A DNA stretch of 23,006 nucleotides, taken from assembly GCA_003453435.1 (NCBI GenBank), contig DMLH01000019.1:1-23006 (forward strand), written 5' to 3'. The notes beneath the pieces are model-generated. The model had not been told where the DNA came from. It was given only the letters and a program-made list of their open reading frames with translations, and did not search any database. A program made the position numbers and the translations under genes. Of this stretch, positions 14,909 through 22,877 are shown one piece after another; the first letter of the stretch is position 1, and each line of letters starts with the position of its first letter. The stretch is from Clostridiales bacterium (GTDB lineage Bacteria > Bacillota > Clostridia > Christensenellales > UBA1242).

Positions 14909-14938
14909 AAAAAAGTTGCGAAATGCAACTTTTTTTTT
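14909..14938. terminator. Bidirectional terminator after the surface protein gene
   Basis: AAGTTGC/GCAACTT stem, GAAAT loop, flanked by A and T runs. It can also serve the convergent gene ending at 14963. Confidence 0.9.
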
Positions 14939-14962
14939 AATACTTACAATTTTAAATTAACT

Positions 14963-15352
14963 TTATAATGAAAAATTAAATCCTTCATTAATTTGCCTGT
15001 GTAAAAATCTTCTATATGAATAACCAAATGTAAAAAACATGGCTTTTAGATATCTGTCGCTTACGTGGAAGTTATTATTGAACTCCTCATAACCAAGCAT
15101 AATAGCCCTATCTTCAAGCAAACATACTCGTGTAATAAAATTAGTTTTTTTGTCCTTAACCAGCACACAAAGATATTTGCCTTCTTTGTCATAATAAGCC
15201 CATCTTGAATTAGGTTCGTTAGGAACTACATACTTATTAACTTTGTTTGACCTATTTTCAAAATTTAACAGTTCAAATTGGTCACCATATACAAATTTTA
15301 TAATTTTACCAACGTCTTCTCTATCCAATTTTTTAACAAAACTATTTTTCAT
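14963..15352 (-). CDS. Hypothetical protein, predicted leaderless mRNA
   Basis: 129 aa, not recognised. Soluble, basic and rich in aromatic residues, with no signal peptide or TM helix. Alternating strands such as RWAYYDKEGKYLCVLVKDK and RVCLLEDRAIMLGYEEF suggest a small beta-rich domain, and the C-terminal RYLKAMFFTFGYSYRRFLHR looks helical. There is no Shine-Dalgarno; the ATG lies exactly 6 nt after a strong extended -10, so transcription should begin at the A of ATG. It is downstream of the twin-LysM gene on the same strand, but that promoter suggests separate expression. Confidence 0.65.
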   Translation of the reverse strand: MKNSFVKKLDREDVGKIIKFVYGDQFELLNFENRSNKVNKYVVPNEPNSRWAYYDKEGKYLCVLVKDKKTNFITRVCLLEDRAIMLGYEEFNNNFHVSDRYLKAMFFTFGYSYRRFLHRQINEGFNFSL

Positions 15353-15358
15353 GCTTAT

Positions 15359-15387
15359 ATTTTAGCACATTAAAACACATAAATCAA
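15359..15387 (-). promoter_or_regulatory. Promoter giving a predicted leaderless transcript (14963 gene)
   Basis: TTGATT at 15387-15382, 17-nt spacer, TAAAAT at 15364-15359 with extended TGC, then 6 nt to ATG. The -35 sits in the loop region of a 9-bp AT-rich hairpin. Confidence 0.65.
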
Positions 15388-15404
15388 TATGTTTTTTTAA
15401 AATT

Positions 15405-15716
15405 TTATATATATATTTTTTGTCCAATAAACACATAGTCATTATCTAAACTGTTTTTTTGCCTTAATTTTTCTGTTGTTGCGCCAAACATTTCAGCAAT
15501 TTTCTGCAACGTGTCAAATGGCTTAACAATATAGCAGGAAAAATTTGTTTCTGGTATAAATAACATTTTTCCTTTATAAAGCAAGCCGGGATTGTTTTGT
15601 TTAATGTAGTCCACCGGCACGCCAAAAAGTTTAGATAAACTTTCATAAGTATCACAATGCTCCACTTCATAAAAAATATTTTTACCATTATTTGCATTTA
15701 AAATTTTTATTTCCAT
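15405..15716 (-). CDS. Twin LysM-domain protein without signal peptide
   Basis: LysM domains bind N-acetylglucosamine-containing glycans such as peptidoglycan. From the ATG at 15716 the protein is 103 aa and is almost entirely two LysM repeats: about residues 15-56 (YEVEHCDTYESLSKLFGV to LFIPE) and about 61-103 (CYIVKPFDTLQKIAEMFGA to GQKIYI). No secretion signal is visible from this start. An in-frame upstream ATG at 15779 would add a hydrophobic N-terminus (MYGLFLFYIIFFYNK), which could act as a membrane anchor, but it lacks a good ribosome site. If the short form is right, it resembles spore-associated LysM proteins that act from the mother-cell cytoplasm. It is divergent from the SpoVB-like gene. 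Confidence 0.75.
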   Translation of the reverse strand: MEIKILNANNGKNIFYEVEHCDTYESLSKLFGVPVDYIKQNNPGLLYKGKMLFIPETNFSCYIVKPFDTLQKIAEMFGATTEKLRQKNSLDNDYVFIGQKIYI

Positions 15717-15800
15717 AACACAAACAATATATGATTTGTTATAAAAAAATATAATATAAAACAAAAATAAGCCATACAATACCGTAAGGAGATTTTTGTT

Positions 15801-17336
15801 ATAAAAAATTTATTTAAGTCAGTATTCGTAATAACCATATTTTCAATTTTACTAAGAGCATTAGGCTTTTTTATGCGAATTATTGTTTCACGTGAACTTG
15901 GAGCCGAAGCACTTGGAGTGTATCAAATTTCGCAATCATTTTTTTATGTTTTGGTGACAGTTGTTGCAAGCGGTTTACCCACAACAATATCTCATTTTTC
16001 CGCGAGATACAAAGTGACTGAAAATAAAGATGCTGAAGGAAGTGCTGTTTCTGCATCTTTAATAATAGGCATTACTATTTCAATAATACTTGAAGTGCTT
16101 TTATTCTGCTTTAAAAATGTCATTATAAATTCAACAACTAAGGAAAGTTGGACAATAATTCTATGCCTATCACCTAGTATTTTAATAACAGCAATTTATG
16201 GTAGTTTTAGGGGCGCACTTTGGGGAAGACAAAAACACATACAAAATTGTATATCAGAAATTGGAGAGCAAGGAACAAGACTATTGCTTTTTGTGATAAT
16301 GTTAAGCACTGCTCCATCGCCAATCGCTGGAGCAATTAGGGCAAGTATGTGCTACACAATATCTTGCCTTGTTAGTATGTTTTTAACAATATTCTTTTAC
16401 TTTAAAGGCGGTTCAAAACTTAAAAGCCCAAAAACCAGTTTTAAACGCGTGCTAAAGTCCAGCCTGCCTATTACAATGTTACACTTAATTTCAAGCCTGT
16501 TGCAACCAATAATATCAATTATTGTGCCTTATGAACTGCGTTGTTCGGGCTACACAGAAGCACAAGCCATTGGCCTATTTGGCATAATAACCGGCATGAC
16601 CTTGCCACTACTAACACTACCTGATACCCTTATTGGCTCTTACTCCACAGCCCTAATGCCAGAAATTTCAAAAAGTTTAGTGGTTAAGGACAAAAAACAA
16701 CTACAAAGTCAAATTAAATCTGCCATAACATTTACTCTATTTATTTGTTTTTGTTTTGTACCTGTTTATATAGGCTCAGGCGAAAACATTGGTTCATTTT
16801 TATTTAACAACGCCACTAGCGGATACCTGCTTGCACGTGCAAGTTTTGTAATGGTGCCTATGGGGTTAAACAGCATTACACAAGGAATACTTAACAGTTT
16901 AGATATGGAATCTAAAAGTTTTAAAAACTATATTTTAGGTAGCATATTTATGATAATATCTATCATATTTTTGCCTAAATATATGGGAGTAAATGCTCTA
17001 ATAATTGGCCTTGGGCTTTCAATTTCAATTTCAGCATTTTTTAATGTTAGGATGATTTCGAAATACCTCGGCTTAAAAACTTTAATTTTGAAACCGTTAC
17101 TACTAATGACCTTTTTTGCCATACCAAGCAGTATGTTGGGAAGTTCTGTTGGCGGAATACTTAAATGCCTTGTTCCACAGTTTTTTAACATCGCATTTTC
17201 TTGCCTAACAAGTTTAATATGCTTTGTTTTGCTTTGTGTTATTTTTAACATTATAAACGTGTCAACAATCTTTGCATCAATAAAAAGATTTAAAAACATT
17301 AAAATAATGAGAAAAAAGAAAGAAACCAGCGCTTAA
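15801..17336 (+). CDS. SpoVB/MATE-type polysaccharide or lipid II flippase, apparent ATA start
   Basis: A member of the MOP superfamily (SpoVB/YtgP/MurJ-like), about 14 TM helices, expected to flip lipid-linked cell-wall or spore-cortex precursors. The first in-frame ATG (15873) would give 487 aa but cut TM1. In-frame sequence upstream reads KNLFKSVFVITIFSILLRALGFFMR, the normal SpoVB N-terminus. A good AAGGAG at 15786-15791 is followed 9 nt later by ATA at 15801, exactly where the Met of MKNLFKS is expected. No ATG, GTG or TTG is in frame there, so I start at ATA (511 aa). LGAEALGVYQISQSF, near the N-terminus, is typical of the family. The true initiation codon remains open. Confidence 0.85.
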   Translation: MKNLFKSVFVITIFSILLRALGFFMRIIVSRELGAEALGVYQISQSFFYVLVTVVASGLPTTISHFSARYKVTENKDAEGSAVSASLIIGITISIILEVLLFCFKNVIINSTTKESWTIILCLSPSILITAIYGSFRGALWGRQKHIQNCISEIGEQGTRLLLFVIMLSTAPSPIAGAIRASMCYTISCLVSMFLTIFFYFKGGSKLKSPKTSFKRVLKSSLPITMLHLISSLLQPIISIIVPYELRCSGYTEAQAIGLFGIITGMTLPLLTLPDTLIGSYSTALMPEISKSLVVKDKKQLQSQIKSAITFTLFICFCFVPVYIGSGENIGSFLFNNATSGYLLARASFVMVPMGLNSITQGILNSLDMESKSFKNYILGSIFMIISIIFLPKYMGVNALIIGLGLSISISAFFNVRMISKYLGLKTLILKPLLLMTFFAIPSSMLGSSVGGILKCLVPQFFNIAFSCLTSLICFVLLCVIFNIINVSTIFASIKRFKNIKIMRKKKETSA

Positions 17337-17340
17337 AAAT

Positions 17341-17363
17341 AGCAGATTACATCTGCTTTTTTT
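17341..17363 (+). terminator. Intrinsic terminator of the SpoVB-like gene
   Basis: AGCAGAT/ATCTGCT stem with TAC loop followed by T7, 4 nt after the stop codon. Confidence 0.9.
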
Positions 17364-17464
17364 ACTTAATAATTACGGATTGCAAAGAAATATATTGCAA
17401 TGTGCTTAAAATTTTAAAAAATATATATTGGTTTAATAATAACAAATAAGTCAAAAATAAGTGT

Positions 17465-18187
17465 ATGTTAACTTTACTTTTTCGTGGTGTTATAATATAT
17501 GTAATTATCTTTTTAATTTTTAGGCTAATGGGCAAAAGGCAACTTGGACAACTACAACCTTTTGAATTTATTGTCACGCTTATTATTGCAGATTTGGCTA
17601 CAATACCAATGAGTGAAATTAATGTACCCTTGCTTCACGGCGTTGTGCCACTTATAACCATTGCTTTAATACACTTTTTAATAGGTCTACTTTCCAGAAA
17701 AAGCATAAAATTAAGGCAAATTTTTAATGGCAAGCCTATTATTGTTGTTAGCCCTAATGGAGTTGAATATGAAGCACTAAGACAACTCAATATGGATTTT
17801 AATGACCTTACTGAAGCGCTTAGAGAAATGAATATTTTCAGTTTTGACGAAGTGCAATATGCAATTATTGAAACAAACGGTCAACTTACAGTTTTGCCAA
17901 ATGCAAGCAATGCCCCGCTTACGGCAACAGATTTTAAAATTAAAAAAGAAGAAAGCGCTTTGCCAATAATGCTAATTTGTGATGGCAGAAAAATTAAAAA
18001 AAATATGCAAATAGCAAAAATTGACGACAATAGTTTACTTAAGCAAATTAAAAAAGCGGGGGCTTTTAAAATTAAGGATATTATGATTGCAACAGTAGAT
18101 AACAATGGAAAAATGTATGTGCAAGCAAAAAATAAAAAATATGTAACTTTTAACATTAAACATTTTAAAGGTGGTGAAAACTGGTGA
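17465..18187 (+). CDS. YetF-family (DUF421) membrane protein
   Basis: 240 aa. Three N-terminal TM helices (about 3-22, 35-52, 58-77) enclose the family hallmark GKRQLGQLQPFEFIVTLIIADL (about 23-44). The cytoplasmic C-terminal part has NGKPIIVVSPNGVEYEALRQLNMDFNDLTEALRE, also characteristic. DUF421 proteins occur widely in Bacilli and Clostridia; in Bacillus, related YetF/YdfS-type proteins appear in spores, but the molecular role is unsettled. The stop overlaps the GTG of the next gene by 4 nt, so the two form a coupled pair. No clear ribosome site precedes this ATG. Confidence 0.9.
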   Translation: MLTLLFRGVIIYVIIFLIFRLMGKRQLGQLQPFEFIVTLIIADLATIPMSEINVPLLHGVVPLITIALIHFLIGLLSRKSIKLRQIFNGKPIIVVSPNGVEYEALRQLNMDFNDLTEALREMNIFSFDEVQYAIIETNGQLTVLPNASNAPLTATDFKIKKEESALPIMLICDGRKIKKNMQIAKIDDNSLLKQIKKAGAFKIKDIMIATVDNNGKMYVQAKNKKYVTFNIKHFKGGENW

Positions 18188-18573
18188 AAAAGGTTTTATG
18201 GGCAACAATAATAACTATTGTGCTTTTTGCAATTGTTATTGCAGAGCAAGTTTTTGTAGATAACACTTTAAACATGCTTATTGAAAAGATATCCAGCCTT
18301 GATGCTTATGTTTCCAGCACAGAAAATATACAAAGCGCCGAGATAATAGATGTTTGCAATAATTTAGATGAGTTTTGGACAGAACGTGAAAAAATTTTAT
18401 GCCTATTTATTAACCACAACGAACTTAGTAAGATTGGTGAACAGATTAAAAAAGTAAAAGTATATATTGAAAAAAACAACAAAGATGACTGTGAATACGA
18501 ACTAGATACATTAAACTTTTACGCCGAAAGTTACAAGCACGTTGTTGAAATAAACATACAAAATTTGCTTTGA
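18184..18573 (+). CDS. DUF4363-family membrane-anchored protein
   Basis: 129 aa from GTG at 18184 (GTGA overlap with the YetF gene; AGGTGG lies upstream). One N-terminal TM helix (about 5-25), then a helical extracytoplasmic domain with LDEFWTEREKILCLFINHNEL (about 61-81), a pattern typical of DUF4363. This family is regularly encoded right after YetF/DUF421 genes in Clostridia, so the two proteins probably act together at the membrane. Function unknown. Confidence 0.85.
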   Translation: MKKVLWATIITIVLFAIVIAEQVFVDNTLNMLIEKISSLDAYVSSTENIQSAEIIDVCNNLDEFWTEREKILCLFINHNELSKIGEQIKKVKVYIEKNNKDDCEYELDTLNFYAESYKHVVEINIQNLL

Positions 18574-18630
18574 TCAATTTAAAACAAATAATCATTCATG
18601 CTATTCATGTGTTTTTAAACAAGCAAAAAA

Positions 18631-18660
18631 AAATGCAAGACTTTAAACTTGCATTTATTT
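18631..18660. terminator. Bidirectional terminator between DUF4363 gene and holA
   Basis: AAATGCAAG/CTTGCATTT 9-bp stem with 8-nt loop. The plus side continues ATTTTATT; the minus side has a run of A pairs giving T-rich RNA ends. Confidence 0.8.
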
Positions 18661-19661
18661 TATTGTCTCATTTTATTATTTGATAATATATATGACACCA
18701 AATAATTAACTGCATTTAAATAACTAATTTGGCTGGTTTTAATTTTAAAATCTAAGTCCGCACATAATTCAACAATATCTTTTAAAACCACTTTACTAAA
18801 ATTTTTAGATTGTATTTTGGCTTTTTTAACAGCAAATTCTTTAACTCCTAAATCGTCCGCAATTTGCAAATTGGTTTTGGGTGTTATGGCAGAAAAAAAC
18901 ATCCTCCTAAAATGATTTTGAATAAGTAAAAACACGCTTGGTGCAATTTTTTTATCTGCAAGCATTTCGTTAAGTATTATATATGACTCCTCAGCCTTAC
19001 CCAAACTTAAATTTTCGGTAAGTTCAAAAACGCTATATTCAAGTTCTTTGTTAACAAGCAGTTTTACATCTTCATCAACAATTTGCCTATCTTTTGCATA
19101 TGACGCCAGTTTATCAATTTCAATGCTTATTCTAGATAGATAGCAATTTGTGTAGTCCATTAAAAGTTTTTTTGCACTGTCTGTCATTGAAATGTTTTTT
19201 TCTTTTAAATTAAGTTCAATCCAAATTAAAATATTGTTTTCATCTAACCTGCCACAATCAACGTTGCACAAAAAATTTGAAGATTTATTTAAATTTTGTA
19301 ACTTTTTTTCATCAAAGAGCGGATTTTTGCTTATAATAACCAAAATATTTTCAGAATTTGGGTTTTTCTCATAATTTACTATTGCGTCGCAAATAGGCTT
19401 TTCTTTGCCCTCGTTGGTGTCTTTTAAAATTACGACTTTCCTTCCGCCCAAAAATGATGATGTATTTAAATTAGAAAGCAAAACTTTTTCATCAAAATTT
19501 TCAGCACTTAAAACTGTTTGAGATAGTTCCATATTGTTTGCAACAAACTTAACAAAAAAACCTAGGCTTGAGTCTATCAAAAAACTATCGTCACCATAAA
19601 TGTTATAGCAACAATATAAATTACCTGCCAAAATATGTTTTTTAAGTTCAACAAACTTCAT
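18660..19661 (-). CDS. holA: DNA polymerase III delta subunit
   Basis: Clamp-loader subunit that opens the beta sliding clamp. From ATG at 19661 it is 333 aa, normal for the family; a longer frame from 19706 would include the promoter and is rejected. The N-terminal AAA+-like domain has YCCYNIYGDDSFLID, FLGGRKVVILKD and the NILVIISKNPLFDEKKL region seen in delta. The C-terminal part has the collar-type helices (LLIQNHFRRMFFSA, LGVKEFAVKKAKIQSKNFS). It lies downstream of comEC on the same strand, the usual Firmicutes order. Its ATG is 6 nt after a perfect extended -10 with no Shine-Dalgarno, so its mRNA is probably leaderless. Confidence 0.93.
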   Translation of the reverse strand: MKFVELKKHILAGNLYCCYNIYGDDSFLIDSSLGFFVKFVANNMELSQTVLSAENFDEKVLLSNLNTSSFLGGRKVVILKDTNEGKEKPICDAIVNYEKNPNSENILVIISKNPLFDEKKLQNLNKSSNFLCNVDCGRLDENNILIWIELNLKEKNISMTDSAKKLLMDYTNCYLSRISIEIDKLASYAKDRQIVDEDVKLLVNKELEYSVFELTENLSLGKAEESYIILNEMLADKKIAPSVFLLIQNHFRRMFFSAITPKTNLQIADDLGVKEFAVKKAKIQSKNFSKVVLKDIVELCADLDFKIKTSQISYLNAVNYLVSYILSNNKMRQ

Positions 19662-19667
19662 AGGTAA

Positions 19668-19696
19668 ATTATAGCACATTAAAAAAGGCAAGTAAA
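19668..19696 (-). promoter_or_regulatory. holA promoter giving a predicted leaderless transcript
   Basis: TTTACT at 19696-19691, 17-nt spacer, perfect TATAAT at 19673-19668 with extended TGC, then 6 nt to the holA ATG. Confidence 0.7.
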
Positions 19697-19715
19697 CAAA
19701 TTGCATTCACTTGTC
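19681..19715 (-). terminator. comEC terminator overlapping the holA promoter
   Basis: Arms 19705-19715 and 19687-19697 pair over about 11 positions with one mismatch and wobbles; six T follow on the minus strand. The holA -35 lies inside the right arm. Confidence 0.65.
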
Positions 19716-19766
19716 TTTTTAATAAAATTAGATTTATCATTCTGGCTAAAACTCAAAACTTAAAAT

Positions 19767-21947
19767 TCAAAACTCAAAACAATAACTTTCATCAGGTTGC
19801 AAGGCAATCAAATTGTCTGCAGTTTCCGTAGCCGATGACGAAATAAAATTTTCGGTATTTATTGCAAAATACCTTGAATAATAACGCTTAGCATAAACTA
19901 TGTTGAAATTTTGAGCAAAAATACTTTCAGTTAAAATTTCGTTTTTTGTTACTGAATTTAAAATTTGCAAAGTTTTATAATCCTGAATTTTTAAACTAAC
20001 CGCCTTAATTGTGTTGCCCACATTAAAGCAATCGATTACAATTTCATCATCCAAATTAATGCTACCATTTGAAACAACATTTAAAATACTTGAAGAGTAA
20101 ATTGAATTTATTAAACCCAGCAATGTGCCACTTGTATATTCACCGAATAAATATAAATTTTGCACCTTGTAAGTGTTAACAATGTACGACACATTTTTTT
20201 GCATGTCGTCTACATAGTTGTAAACCATAAAATAATCTATTTGTTTAACGTTTTCACCTGCCAAAAAGTTACCTACATGATATGTAAAATATTTATCATT
20301 TGAGGCATTGTTTAAAAGCGTTTTTCCGCTTTCCGTTGTAAAAAATAGTGTTTTTGAGGTGTTTTCATTGGCAAAAAGCATGTTTTTGTTATGAATTTTT
20401 GCAGAATTACAATTTGCAAGGCAAGACGTTAACATAAGTAAAGCACTTAACGCGCATAACATTTTGCTTTTGGTTTTAACCATAAAATATGGGCTTGCAA
20501 GCAAACAAATAACATAATAAATTATTGCACTTAGTGTATCAAAATTTATTGTTGTTATAACTCCAAATTTTGAAAACACTGCACTCCACTGAACAACGAT
20601 ATTAACAAAAAATTGGGACGCAACAATTAAAAATGGTAAACTAACAATTAAATTTAATGCAACGCCAAAAAGTAGTAAAACATACATAATTGAAAATAAT
20701 GGCACAACAAATAAATTGCTAACAAATGAAATTGGTGCTAAAATTTTAAAATATTTGCAAACCCAAGGCAAAGTGCCAAGTGTTGCACCAACAATAACAG
20801 AAACTGAACTTGCCAAAAATTTTTGAAATTTAATCTTTCTAAACAACTTTTCAAATGTTTTTGCAAAAATAAATATTCCAAATACTGTGCCAAATGAAAG
20901 CAAAAAGCCCACATCAAATAAATATAAAGATTGAAACGCAAGAACAATAATTCCCGCAAGAGAAATGTTTGAAATGCTATCACTTCTCTCGCCAAGTATC
21001 ATACCAAGCATTAAACATAGGCTCATAACACTTGCCCTAAACACGCTTGGTGAAAAATTGCAAAGAACATTATACAAAAGCAAAACACCAAACACAACAA
21101 AAAATTGAGCACGATTTTTAACTTTGCAAAGTCTTAAAACAAATAACACAGCGCCAACCAAAAATGCAATATGCATGCCACTCACTGCCAAAATGTGAGC
21201 CAAGCCACCATTTCTAAATATATCTGTGTACGTGTCAGTAAGCAATGATTTATCACCAAAAAGCACAGCATAAGCAAAGCCAGCATTTTCCTCAGTCATA
21301 TTATCAAACAAAATGCTTTTGGTGTTATTCTTTAATGCATCAACAAAACCTGCTTTGCCACTTTGCCTTGTTAAGTTGTCCAGATTTATTGTGCAATAAT
21401 AATGCACATTTGTTTTTAATATGTTTGTGTTAATTCTGCCGTTATTAACAAGTTTTGATTGATATAAATACGAATTAAAACTCAAAACATCGCCAGCATC
21501 GTACTCGCCTTCTTGAACAGTTGCCAAAATGTTAAAATTATAATCTTTGCCATTTATTTTAACATTGCCAAGCAAAAGTTTAGTTTTGTCATCTTCCTTT
21601 AAAGTTTCCTTAACGCTTGCTGTAATATTATAATTTTCGTTAGGCAAAGCCATGTTTTTGCTAACCACAAAAGTTATGCTTGCAATGGCGGAAAATACAA
21701 CTGCCGAAATTAAAACGATGGCACAGCAAATTTTTGCACTTTTAACGCCAAAAACTTTAAAAAAGCCTTGCAAAACATCTTTTTTGAATAATGAAATTGT
21801 AAACACAACCAAATTAAATAAAACAAAAACGCCAAAAATTGCAAGTGGCACAAAACTGCCCAAAAAAGCCTTGATGACAGAATACACCGCACCAATTGTT
21901 GTTAAAAAAATTAAAAGCAAAGGCCTAAAATTAAAAAATCTTTTCAT
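19767..21947 (-). CDS. comEC: ComEC/Rec2-family DNA uptake channel with degenerate beta-lactamase-like domain
   Basis: Inner-membrane channel for single-stranded DNA in natural transformation. Starting at ATG 21947 it is 726 aa (an alternative ATG eight codons earlier, at 21971, is possible; neither has a ribosome site). The numbering below is from 21971. Hydrophobic N-terminus, an extracytoplasmic OB-like region (about 110-200), and the competence core with GGLAHILAVSGMHIAFL (256-271), including the conserved SGxH. A long multi-TM region follows, then a C-terminal domain of about 200 residues at the metallo-beta-lactamase position. There the HxHxDH zinc motif is absent: the matching segment reads YFMVYNYVDDMQKNV. 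The nuclease function attributed to this domain in other ComEC proteins is therefore unlikely. Confidence 0.88.
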   Translation of the reverse strand: MKRFFNFRPLLLIFLTTIGAVYSVIKAFLGSFVPLAIFGVFVLFNLVVFTISLFKKDVLQGFFKVFGVKSAKICCAIVLISAVVFSAIASITFVVSKNMALPNENYNITASVKETLKEDDKTKLLLGNVKINGKDYNFNILATVQEGEYDAGDVLSFNSYLYQSKLVNNGRINTNILKTNVHYYCTINLDNLTRQSGKAGFVDALKNNTKSILFDNMTEENAGFAYAVLFGDKSLLTDTYTDIFRNGGLAHILAVSGMHIAFLVGAVLFVLRLCKVKNRAQFFVVFGVLLLYNVLCNFSPSVFRASVMSLCLMLGMILGERSDSISNISLAGIIVLAFQSLYLFDVGFLLSFGTVFGIFIFAKTFEKLFRKIKFQKFLASSVSVIVGATLGTLPWVCKYFKILAPISFVSNLFVVPLFSIMYVLLLFGVALNLIVSLPFLIVASQFFVNIVVQWSAVFSKFGVITTINFDTLSAIIYYVICLLASPYFMVKTKSKMLCALSALLMLTSCLANCNSAKIHNKNMLFANENTSKTLFFTTESGKTLLNNASNDKYFTYHVGNFLAGENVKQIDYFMVYNYVDDMQKNVSYIVNTYKVQNLYLFGEYTSGTLLGLINSIYSSSILNVVSNGSINLDDEIVIDCFNVGNTIKAVSLKIQDYKTLQILNSVTKNEILTESIFAQNFNIVYAKRYYSRYFAINTENFISSSATETADNLIALQPDESYCFEF

Positions 21948-21972
21948 TTGTTTACTAGTTAATTTTACCATT

Positions 21973-22003
21973 TACTTTTTATTAAGTAGTTACTACATAG
22001 TAA
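21973..22003. promoter_or_regulatory. Two palindromes in the comEC / XRE divergent region, candidate operators
   Basis: TACTT-N6-AAGTA at 21973-21988 and TTACT-N4-AGTAA at 21990-22003 lie side by side between the starts of comEC and the XRE gene at 22051. Binding by that regulator is inference. Confidence 0.45.
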
Positions 22004-22050
22004 TTATATTTTTTAAAATAATTGATATCCTAGAATTGTAGGAGTTAACT

Positions 22051-22293
22051 ATGAAAATACAAAGAGCCGTTGCACTTAGAACAAGTAAATTATTGATTGA
22101 AAAGAATATGACACAATACGCGTTAGCTAAAAAAATGCTTACGCCACAAACTACAATCACACATATTATGCACGAAGAATACAAAAGCATTAAATTTGAA
22201 ACTATGGTTAAAATTGCTGATGCATTTGATATGGATATTTTAGAGTTTTTAAATGACGAAGTATTCAAAAGAGAAAATCTTGATATTTATTAA
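22051..22293 (+). CDS. XRE-family HTH regulator (80 aa, plus strand)
   Basis: A single helix-turn-helix DNA-binding domain of the Cro/CI type: MTQYALAKKMLTPQTTITHIMHEEYKSI (about 20-47) covers helices 2 and 3, and FETMVKIADAFDMDILEFL completes the bundle. There is no ligand-binding domain. AGGAG lies 6 nt before ATG. It is divergent from comEC, with two palindromes in the gap, so it may control itself and possibly comEC. It is convergent with a second 80-aa XRE gene. Targets unknown. Confidence 0.88.
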   Translation: MKIQRAVALRTSKLLIEKNMTQYALAKKMLTPQTTITHIMHEEYKSIKFETMVKIADAFDMDILEFLNDEVFKRENLDIY

Positions 22294-22316
22294 AAAAAAG
22301 GACAAGCCTTTTTTTT
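22292..22316. terminator. Bidirectional terminator between convergent XRE genes
   Basis: Eight A plus GG, loop ACAAG, CC plus eight T. It overlaps the stop codons of both flanking genes. Confidence 0.8.
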
Positions 22317-22557
22317 AATTTACAACATCACTTTCATCATTAAAATAATCACGTGCAAAAAATTCTTCAAGCGTAATACCCGCACCAAAACATAATTTTT
22401 TGATTGTTATTATTTTAGGTGATTTACTTTTGCCATACATAAAATCAAATACTGTTGATGGCGTTAAATTTGAATTTAAACATAAATTTGTTAATGTTAA
22501 ATTCTTTTCTTTTAACAATTCTTCAATTCTTTTTCTAACTGCACTTTCTAAATTCAT
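22315..22557 (-). CDS. XRE-family HTH regulator (80 aa, minus strand)
   Basis: A stand-alone Cro/CI-type HTH: LTLTNLCLNSNLTPSTVFDFMYGKSKSP (about 20-47) carries the recognition helix, and TIKKLCFGAGITLEEFF the closing helices. It has the same length and layout as the gene at 22051 but low identity, so this is not a recent duplication. AAGGAT lies 7 nt before ATG. Two near-identical palindromes (22571-22584 and 22615-22630) lie just upstream, each directly after a TATAAT on the minus strand, which fits autorepression. Confidence 0.88.
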   Translation of the reverse strand: MNLESAVRKRIEELLKEKNLTLTNLCLNSNLTPSTVFDFMYGKSKSPKIITIKKLCFGAGITLEEFFARDYFNDESDVVN

Positions 22558-22570
22558 AATATTATCCTTA

Positions 22571-22630
22571 TACGATATTTCGTAAATATTATAAATTTAT
22601 TCAAAATTTTAGTCTTACGGTATTTCGTAA
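22571..22630 (-). promoter_or_regulatory. Promoter region with two TTACG-N6-CGTA operators
   Basis: On the minus strand both copies read TTACGAAATAYCGTA: copy A at 22571-22585 and copy B at 22615-22630, centres 45 bp apart. Each follows a TATAAT within a few bases, so a bound repressor would cover the transcription start. Confidence 0.65.
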
Positions 22631-22640
22631 TTATAGGCAT

Positions 22641-22667
22641 AAAAAAGGATAACAAATTTAGTTATCC
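22641..22667 (-). terminator. Terminator of the 65-aa XRE gene
   Basis: GGATAAC/GTTATCC 7-bp stem, 7-nt loop, then six T on the minus strand. Confidence 0.85.
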
Positions 22668-22673
22668 CGATAA

Positions 22674-22871
22674 TTATTTAACTAATTCATCAATTGTAAT
22701 TTCAAAATAATCAGCAAGCAAAATGAGATTGTATATATCAGGCTCGTTTACACCATTCTCCCAACGCGAAACAGTTGCAGTTGTTGTTTTGCACAATTCT
22801 GCAATGTCTTGCTGCGTTACATTATTTTGTAATCTAAGCATTTTTAAATTTTCACTAAAATTAACTTTCAT
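22674..22871 (-). CDS. XRE-family HTH regulator (65 aa)
   Basis: Minimal Cro/CI-type regulator. The sequence VTQQDIAELCKTTTATVSRWENGVNEPD (about 18-45) is a textbook XRE helix 2-turn-helix 3 with the WENG motif, closed by LILLADYFEITIDELVK. There is no Shine-Dalgarno; AATAAT with an extended TGT ends 6 nt before ATG, so the mRNA may be leaderless. A TTAC/CGTAA palindrome overlaps that -10 and another lies 30 bp upstream, which predicts autorepression. Confidence 0.9.
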   Translation of the reverse strand: MKVNFSENLKMLRLQNNVTQQDIAELCKTTTATVSRWENGVNEPDIYNLILLADYFEITIDELVK

Positions 22872-22877
22872 ATAAAA

